DNA from: Jiulongibacter sp966250325
Lineage (GTDB): Bacteria > Bacteroidota > Bacteroidia > Cytophagales > Spirosomataceae
Assembly: GCA_966250325.1 (NCBI GenBank)
Contig: CBINGY010000011.1
Location: 1-64,000, forward strand
Length of the DNA stretch: 64,000 nt
Reading direction: 5' to 3'
This document shows, in pieces, positions 59,460 through 64,000 of the stretch. How positions within the stretch are numbered: position 1 is the first letter of the stretch; every line of letters begins with the position of its first letter. Below the pieces are notes generated by a model. It ran no database searches. It saw nothing but the letters and a program-made list of their open reading frames with translations, and had not been told where the DNA came from. The translations under genes and the position numbers were made by a program.

Positions 59460-60752
59460 CTAAGGTTTTTCGCTACCAGACTTTATTCTGGGTTTTATGA
59501 TAAGACGCAATGATTGATCGTATGTGACGTAATTCCAGAGCCAGTTAATGAAAACGAGTATTTTATTTTTAACACCCAAAATAGCCATGAGATGCACAAA
59601 CATCCACACATACCAGGCGAATGTTCCCTGAAACCTCCAGAAAGGAAGATCAACAACAGCCAGATTTCGACCTACCGTGGCCATCGAACCCAGATCTTTG
59701 TATCTGAATGGTCTGGTCTTCTCTCCCTTAATTAGCTGATACAGGTTTGCAGCCAGAAGTTCGCCCTGTTGAATTGCAGGCTGAGCTACCTGCGGGTGGC
59801 CCTGCGGAAAATCTTCTGTCTCCATTTGTGCAATATCACCTATGGCAAAAATATCTGAAAAACCATCAATCTGGTTTATTTCATTCACTTTAATACGCCC
59901 TCCACGAGCATAAATGGATTCAGGCAGCCCGCTTAAATGGTTTGTTTTGATACCCGCAGCCCATACCAGGTTGTTGGTTCTTAGCTTATCACCCAGACTG
60001 GTGGTAGCATAGACGCCGTCAAAGTCTGTCACACGTTCATTTAAGCGTACTATTACCCCCAATTGCTCCAGATATTCTTTTCCTTTTTCAGAGGCCTGGT
60101 CTGACATCGTCTGTAAGATCTCTCCCGAGGACTGAATAAGGTAAATTTTCATGGAACTGAAATCCAGCTCAGGATAGTCTTTTGGAAGAATGATTTTCCT
60201 CATTTCGGCAAGTGTTCCGGCCACCTCCACACCCGTGGGACCACCACCCACCACCACCATAGACATAAGCCCTTCCCGCTTAATGGGATCAGGTTCAGAA
60301 AGAGCCTCTTCGAAGTTTTGCAAAACCCTGTTTCTCAAGTAGATTGCTTCGGAAATAGACTTCATTGGCATGGCATACTTCATCATATTTTCCATCCCGT
60401 AGAAATTGGTATCAGCCCCCATTGCTAAAACCAGATAGTCGTAATTGACCACCCCGATATCCGTTTGCAACTGTTTAATTCCGGTATCAACAGAGAGTAC
60501 GCGGGTTATGCGTACGTGTACGTTCTTTTTGTGCTGGAAAACCTTCCGTAAAGGAAATGCAATAGAGCTGGGTTCAAGGCCGGCCATAGCCACCTGATAG
60601 AACAGTGGCTGGAACTGATGATAATTGTTTTTGTCAATCAGAACTACCTGAACATCGTATTTGCATAACTTCTGTGCAAGTGCTAACCCGCCGAAGCCCG
60701 CTCCAACAATGACAATTCTTTTCTGACTGGTTTCCGGAAGGTTTGCAAACAT
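59460..60752 (-). CDS. ndh: Type II NADH dehydrogenase (NDH-2)
   Basis: This 430-residue flavoprotein has an N-terminal FAD motif IVIVGAGFGGLALAQKL, NNYHQFQPLFYQVAMAGLEP (typical NDH-2), a second dinucleotide motif VVVGGGPTGVEVAGTLAEM for NADH, and IFAIGDIAQM. The quinone-site AQPAIQQGELLAANL is also present. The C-terminal membrane-association region has hydrophobic helices (FAWYVWMFVHLMAILG, ILVFINWLWNYVTYDQ). It passes electrons from NADH to quinone without proton pumping. The gap is 3 bases from bshA and 9 bases to the ABC gene. Confidence 0.9.
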   Translation of the reverse strand: MFANLPETSQKRIVIVGAGFGGLALAQKLCKYDVQVVLIDKNNYHQFQPLFYQVAMAGLEPSSIAFPLRKVFQHKKNVHVRITRVLSVDTGIKQLQTDIGVVNYDYLVLAMGADTNFYGMENMMKYAMPMKSISEAIYLRNRVLQNFEEALSEPDPIKREGLMSMVVVGGGPTGVEVAGTLAEMRKIILPKDYPELDFSSMKIYLIQSSGEILQTMSDQASEKGKEYLEQLGVIVRLNERVTDFDGVYATTSLGDKLRTNNLVWAAGIKTNHLSGLPESIYARGGRIKVNEINQIDGFSDIFAIGDIAQMETEDFPQGHPQVAQPAIQQGELLAANLYQLIKGEKTRPFRYKDLGSMATVGRNLAVVDLPFWRFQGTFAWYVWMFVHLMAILGVKNKILVFINWLWNYVTYDQSLRLIIKPRIKSGSEKP

Positions 60753-60755
60753 AGA

Positions 60756-61904
60756 TTAGATGGCGGTCAATTCTGCATTTTTGACCTGCTCAATGATCTT
60801 TAAATAATACGTTTCATAAAGAGGGACGATCCGCTTTATATCAAATTCCTGTGCCCGCTTCAAAGCGTTTGTTTTGAAATCTGCCAAATGAGCATCATCC
60901 AGAATATAGCAGGCATTTTTTACCATGTCATCTACATCTCCAACAGGACTCATAAACCCGGTTTTTCCCTGTATCATAAGTTCAGGAATCCCTCCCGTGT
61001 TTGAAGATATTACCGGCACCTCACAGGCCATGGCTTCCAGTGCAGCCAACCCAAAACTTTCTTTTTCAGAAGGCATAAAAAATAAATCGGCCACGGAGAG
61101 CACTTCTTCTACCACATCCAGTTTACCAATGAATCGGATATGATCGCAGAGGTTGAGGTCGCGGCATAGTTTCTCCATTTTTGTACGCTCCGGTCCGTCA
61201 CCGATAAGGAGTAACTTGGAAGGTACTATTTCTCTGATTTTTGCAAAAGCATAGATGATGTCATCAATCCTTTTGACCTTTCTGAAATTGGAAATATGAA
61301 CTAATAATTTTTCGTCATCCGGGCAAATGAATTTTTTGAAGTGTTCCTTTTTCTGCTTGTGAAAACGATCCATATCCACAAAATTCGGAATCACCTCGAT
61401 TTCCTTAGTGATTTTGAAAGTAGAAAGCGTTTCCTGTTTTAAGTCCTCAGAGACCGTGGTTACACCGTCAGAGTTATTAATACTGAAGGTTACCATGGGC
61501 TTATAGGTGCGGTCTTTGCCCACCACTGTAATATCTGTGCCGTGCAGGGTAGTCACCACAGGTATACTAATGCCTTCGGTTTTCAGAATTTCTTTTGCCA
61601 GAAAGGCTGAAGTGGCATGAGGAATGGCATAGTGCACATGAAGCAGGTCCAGTTTCTCAAACTTCACCACATCCACCATTTTACTGGCCAAAGCCGATTC
61701 ATAAGGAGGATATTGAAAGAGGGGATAAGAGGAAACATTTACCTCATGATAGAATAAATTCTGGTTAAAGAAATCAAGCCGTATCGGCTGGGTATAGGTG
61801 ATAAAATGCACCTGATGGCCGTTGAGAGCCAATTCCTTACCAAGTTCTGTGGCCACTACACCACTTCCACCAAACGTGGGATAACACACAATGCCAATTT
61901 TCAT
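60756..61904 (-). CDS. bshA: N-acetyl-alpha-D-glucosaminyl L-malate synthase BshA
   Basis: This 382-residue GT4 glycosyltransferase has the BshA-specific N-terminus MKIGIVCYPTFGGSGVVATE, followed by ITYTQPIRLD, LLHVHYAIPHATSAFLA and VVTTLHGTDITVVGKD. The GT4 C-terminal motif is SEKESFGLAALEAMACEVPV. It joins UDP-GlcNAc to L-malate in the first step of bacillithiol synthesis. It is the first gene of a four-gene operon with NDH-2, an ABC exporter and a HAD phosphatase. The other bacillithiol genes (bshB, bshC) are not in the window. Confidence 0.92.
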   Translation of the reverse strand: MKIGIVCYPTFGGSGVVATELGKELALNGHQVHFITYTQPIRLDFFNQNLFYHEVNVSSYPLFQYPPYESALASKMVDVVKFEKLDLLHVHYAIPHATSAFLAKEILKTEGISIPVVTTLHGTDITVVGKDRTYKPMVTFSINNSDGVTTVSEDLKQETLSTFKITKEIEVIPNFVDMDRFHKQKKEHFKKFICPDDEKLLVHISNFRKVKRIDDIIYAFAKIREIVPSKLLLIGDGPERTKMEKLCRDLNLCDHIRFIGKLDVVEEVLSVADLFFMPSEKESFGLAALEAMACEVPVISSNTGGIPELMIQGKTGFMSPVGDVDDMVKNACYILDDAHLADFKTNALKRAQEFDIKRIVPLYETYYLKIIEQVKNAELTAI

Positions 61905-61923
61905 ACGAATGTTCTGGCCGCAC

Positions 61924-61954
61924 TTTGGCCGCTGTTTTTAACTAACTACATTTG
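61924..61954 (+). promoter_or_regulatory. Bacteroidota promoter of the UbiA-family gene
   Basis: TTTG (61924-61927), a 19-base spacer and TACATTTG (61947-61954) perfectly match TTTG-N19-TAnnTTTG. The transcript would start near 61961, leaving a leader of about 70 bases before the ATG at 62032. Confidence 0.75.
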
Positions 61955-61972
61955 TTTGAATATAATTCCAAC

Positions 61973-61980
61973 CAAATCTA
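61973..61980 (-). promoter_or_regulatory. Candidate -7 element of bshA
   Basis: The minus strand reads TAGATTTG, matching TAnnTTTG, 68 bases upstream of the bshA ATG. It faces the UbiA promoter, so the two transcripts would run through each other's leader region. The -33 position (TTAC) is weak. Confidence 0.4.
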
Positions 61981-62031
61981 CGAATCCTACGTTACTCTTG
62001 TAATTATTCAATAGTCAATCCAATTCTCCTG

Positions 62032-62880
62032 ATGTTGTCTCTTCTGAAATTTTTTGATCTCATCCGCTGGAGAAATCTTTTGATTGTTATCCTTACGCAA
62101 TATACGGCCAGAATATTTCTGGTTGGCAAAGGTCAGGATTTAATGGAGTCTGTCCTGGATTCCAAGCAGTTTTTAATCACCTTAAGCACCGTTTTGGTGG
62201 CAGCATCGGGATATATTATTAATGACTATTTCGATATCAAGATTGATCAGGTAAATAAACCGGATGAAGTGGTCATAGGGCGTTACATTAACCGAAGGTA
62301 TGCCATGCTCGCTCATCAGGCTCTGAACATTGCAGCGGCCGTCATTTCATTTTCGGTGAGTTTTAAGGTTTTTCTGGTAAACATTATTGCAATGACTTTG
62401 CTATGGTTTTATGCGAGTGTGTACAAAAAGCAGGCGTTTATCGGGAATTTTCTTGTTGCAGGTCTCACGGGGGCGTCGCTTGTGGTAATGGCGGTATATT
62501 ATCCCGAAAACGATTTACTCATCAATGTATATGCTCTTTTCGCCTTTGGAATTAGTTTGATTCGTGAAATAATTAAAGACATTGAGGATTTACGCGGGGA
62601 TAAGAAATATGGAAGCCGAACCTTACCTATCATATGGGGTTTACGCAAAACAAAAGCACTTCTTTTTGCCTTTATGTTTCTCTTTGTACTGGCGGTGGCG
62701 GCCATGGGAGTGGCACTTAATAACCCTAAACTATTGATATCCTTCTTCTTTTTAGCGATCCCTTTCTTTTACATGGCTTTCAGGCTTTATTTTGCCGACA
62801 GAAAAAGACACTTTAGTCAACTAAGCACCTGGTCCAAAATTATTATGATACATGGAGTCTTGAGTATGGTGTTTGTATAG
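62032..62880 (+). CDS. UbiA-family prenyltransferase
   Basis: This 282-residue membrane protein has about eight to nine helices. It has the first aspartate motif NDYFDIKIDQVNKPDEVV (N-D-x-x-D) and the second DIEDLRGDKKYGSRTLPI (D-x-x-x-D), which bind prenyl diphosphate through Mg2+. The sequence type is close to the Bacteroidota members usually called geranylgeranylglycerol-phosphate geranylgeranyltransferase-like rather than MenA or UbiA proper. The actual acceptor is not determined. It is followed after 50 bases by purN. Confidence 0.82.
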   Translation: MLSLLKFFDLIRWRNLLIVILTQYTARIFLVGKGQDLMESVLDSKQFLITLSTVLVAASGYIINDYFDIKIDQVNKPDEVVIGRYINRRYAMLAHQALNIAAAVISFSVSFKVFLVNIIAMTLLWFYASVYKKQAFIGNFLVAGLTGASLVVMAVYYPENDLLINVYALFAFGISLIREIIKDIEDLRGDKKYGSRTLPIIWGLRKTKALLFAFMFLFVLAVAAMGVALNNPKLLISFFFLAIPFFYMAFRLYFADRKRHFSQLSTWSKIIMIHGVLSMVFV

Positions 62881-62930
62881 TCAAATAAACAAAAATGAAC
62901 CAATAATCTGTTTTCCCGAAAGTACCTTGT

Positions 62931-63506
62931 ATGTCAAAAAAAAGAATAGCCATTCTGGCGTCTGGCAGTGGGTCAAATGCCGAAACGATCACTAAGTTTT
63001 TCAAAGATTCTGCGGATACAGAAGTTTCTCTGTTTCTTACGAATAATCCGGAAGCCGGTGTAATTGCCCGTGGCAAAAGACTCGGGATTCCCACGCTGGT
63101 ATTTTCCAGAAAGAATTTTGTGGAGACTGATGAAATTGTCAGGATTTTGCAAAAACTGGATATTGATTTTTTGGTTCTTGCCGGTTTTCTATGGCTTATT
63201 CCAGATTCTCTGATAAAAGCATTTCCCGACAGAATTGTCAACATACATCCGGCACTTCTTCCTAAATATGGCGGTAAAGGCATGTGGGGACATTTCGTTC
63301 ATGAAGCTGTGGTAGCTAATGGCGAAAATGAAAGCGGAATCACCATTCATTACGTCAATGAACATTATGATGAAGGTGAAGTAATTTTCCAGGCAAAATG
63401 TGAGGTGGCAGCTACTGATTCGCCCGAAGATGTAGCCAGGAAAGTGCAACAGTTAGAGCATGAGCACTTTCCCCGGGTAATTCATGAATGTATCAAAAAG
63501 CTTTAA
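62931..63506 (+). CDS. purN: Phosphoribosylglycinamide formyltransferase
   Basis: This 191-residue enzyme has the N-terminal phosphate loop KKRIAILASGSGSNAETI, LVLAGFLWLIPDSLI, and catalytic Asn and His in NIHPALLPKYGGKGMWG. SGITIHYVNEHYDEGEVIFQ supplies the catalytic Asp. It transfers a formyl group from 10-formyl-THF to GAR in purine synthesis. The length is normal. It ends in a strong terminator. Confidence 0.93.
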   Translation: MSKKRIAILASGSGSNAETITKFFKDSADTEVSLFLTNNPEAGVIARGKRLGIPTLVFSRKNFVETDEIVRILQKLDIDFLVLAGFLWLIPDSLIKAFPDRIVNIHPALLPKYGGKGMWGHFVHEAVVANGENESGITIHYVNEHYDEGEVIFQAKCEVAATDSPEDVARKVQQLEHEHFPRVIHECIKKL

Positions 63507-63545
63507 ATGAAACGTGCCGGAAAACTCCGGCACGTTTCATTTTTG
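63507..63545. terminator. Strong terminator after purN
   Basis: A perfect 15-bp stem (ATGAAACGTGCCGGA with its complement, 63507-63521 and 63526-63540) around a 4-base loop, flanked by A's and T's, serves purN and the convergent heme-domain gene. Confidence 0.9.
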
Positions 63546-63548
63546 ATG

Positions 63549-64000
63549 CTATTTTTTCAGATTAGCGAGATATTCAATGACATCCCGCATCTCTCTTTTA
63601 CTCATTATTGATGCCATGGGAGGCATACCCGAAGGGAAATTTTCCCGTTTGGATATCCTGCTTTTCGGCACTTCTAGTGGTTCAGCTTCAGAAGTTCGTA
63701 ATATTAGTTCACTGTCACTTTCCTTTTCAAGAATACCTGTAACCTCTTGTCCGTCGGTCAAAGTTAAGGTCACAGTTCCATATCCCGGTGAAAGACGTGC
63801 ACTTGGCTCAATTAAGGCCTGAAGAAGCTGTTCCCGTTGCAAAACATCGCCAATATGACTTAAATCGGGCCCTACGGTGCCTCCATTTCCATTGATGGCA
63901 TGACAACGGATACATTGTCCCTGCTGATTTTGGGTGAAATATACGTATCCGTCTCTACGGTTTCCTCCATACATGGCATCAGCGTATTCATCCAGAATAT
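63549..64000 (-). CDS. Heme-binding-domain protein, C-terminal part (5' end outside window)
   Basis: The frame stays open to the right edge, so only the C-terminal ~150 residues are seen; the ATG at 63974 is internal. The visible part is a c-type cytochrome domain with C-I-R-C-H (heme attachment) in GQCIRCHAINGNGGTVGPDL. It continues LLQALIEPSARLSPGYGTVTL and TDGQEVTGILEKE, and ends with the Met-bearing FPSGMPPMASIMSKREMRDVIEYL. This matches the 'putative heme-binding domain' found at the ends of large secreted dehydrogenase-like proteins in Bacteroidota, Planctomycetes and Verrucomicrobia. The partner domain lies outside the window. Confidence 0.8.
   Translation of the reverse strand, partial: ILDEYADAMYGGNRRDGYVYFTQNQQGQCIRCHAINGNGGTVGPDLSHIGDVLQREQLLQALIEPSARLSPGYGTVTLTLTDGQEVTGILEKESDSELILRTSEAEPLEVPKSRISKRENFPSGMPPMASIMSKREMRDVIEYLANLKK

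Noticed and set aside
1..64000. tRNA, rRNA or insertion sequences
   Set aside because: I found no cloverleaf with a TTCGA arm, no rRNA-like stretch, and no transposase or terminal inverted repeat pair in the gaps between genes.

Overview
The window is a chromosomal segment of a member of the Bacteroidota, most likely a Cytophagales-type gliding or surface-adhesin-rich bacterium. The evidence is SprB-type repeats, two proteins ending in the same ~70-residue C-terminal surface domain, TPR-type sensor kinases paired with LuxR-type regulators, a bacillithiol gene (bshA), YajC/DUF1573/YtxH/long-NusB gene order, and promoters of the Bacteroidota form TTTG-N19-TAnnTTTG (two perfect matches, upstream of trkH and of the UbiA gene). 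I see no tRNA, rRNA, CRISPR array, insertion sequence or prophage structural genes.

Layout. 1-1751: C-terminal part of a SprB-repeat surface protein. 1803-7061 (minus): a five-gene export operon (ABC protein with an unusual ATPase domain, HlyD, TolC, two small proteins), with a divergent TetR regulator. 7851-10253: mutS2. 10534-14663: a NarL-type response regulator converging on two tandem TPR sensor kinases, the second of which has lost its phospho-acceptor histidine and ATP-binding motifs. 14848-25386: a plus-strand island of secreted proteins: an orphan LuxR-type HTH peptide, a fibre protein with an endosialidase-type (S74) chaperone, a LytTR regulator, two secreted Hcp-like proteins, a fibre-associated protein, a nine-repeat 1547-residue adhesin-like protein and a second fibre-like protein. 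Identical 16-bp inverted repeats flank this island, beside the kinase promoter at one end and beside a broken fibre gene at the other. I regard this as the most likely undescribed system here.

25816-32542: two glycosyltransferases, a CoA-binding protein, and an AraC-regulated hydroxyproline-catabolism operon (deaminase, epimerase, D-hydroxyproline dehydrogenase). 32573-35568: a TrkH/TrkA potassium system and a VOC protein. 35659-36954: OmpA-family protein. 37126-43142: a copper-handling region (HMA-AraC regulator, metal-binding lipoprotein, periplasmic HMA protein, CopA and CopZ-like protein) whose minus-strand operon also carries a sterol-desaturase-family enzyme and an aldehyde dehydrogenase. 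43233-45149: a large unidentified lipoprotein. 45146-48368 (minus): SatD, DUF3307, LD-carboxypeptidase, membrane protein and NTF2-like protein. 48512-49465: KirBac-type channel. 49539-52197 (minus): nusB, ytxH-type, DUF1573, yajC and DUF721 genes. 52296-56926: S41-type protease-like protein, nagA, alpha-L-fucosidase and a small secreted protein. 56976-61904 (minus): bshA, type II NADH dehydrogenase, ABC exporter, HAD phosphatase. 62032-64000: UbiA prenyltransferase, purN, and a partial heme-binding-domain protein.

Most genes sit in tight operons with short overlaps, and several convergent pairs overlap or share a hairpin terminator. Annotations rest on motif recognition by eye; no database search was run.
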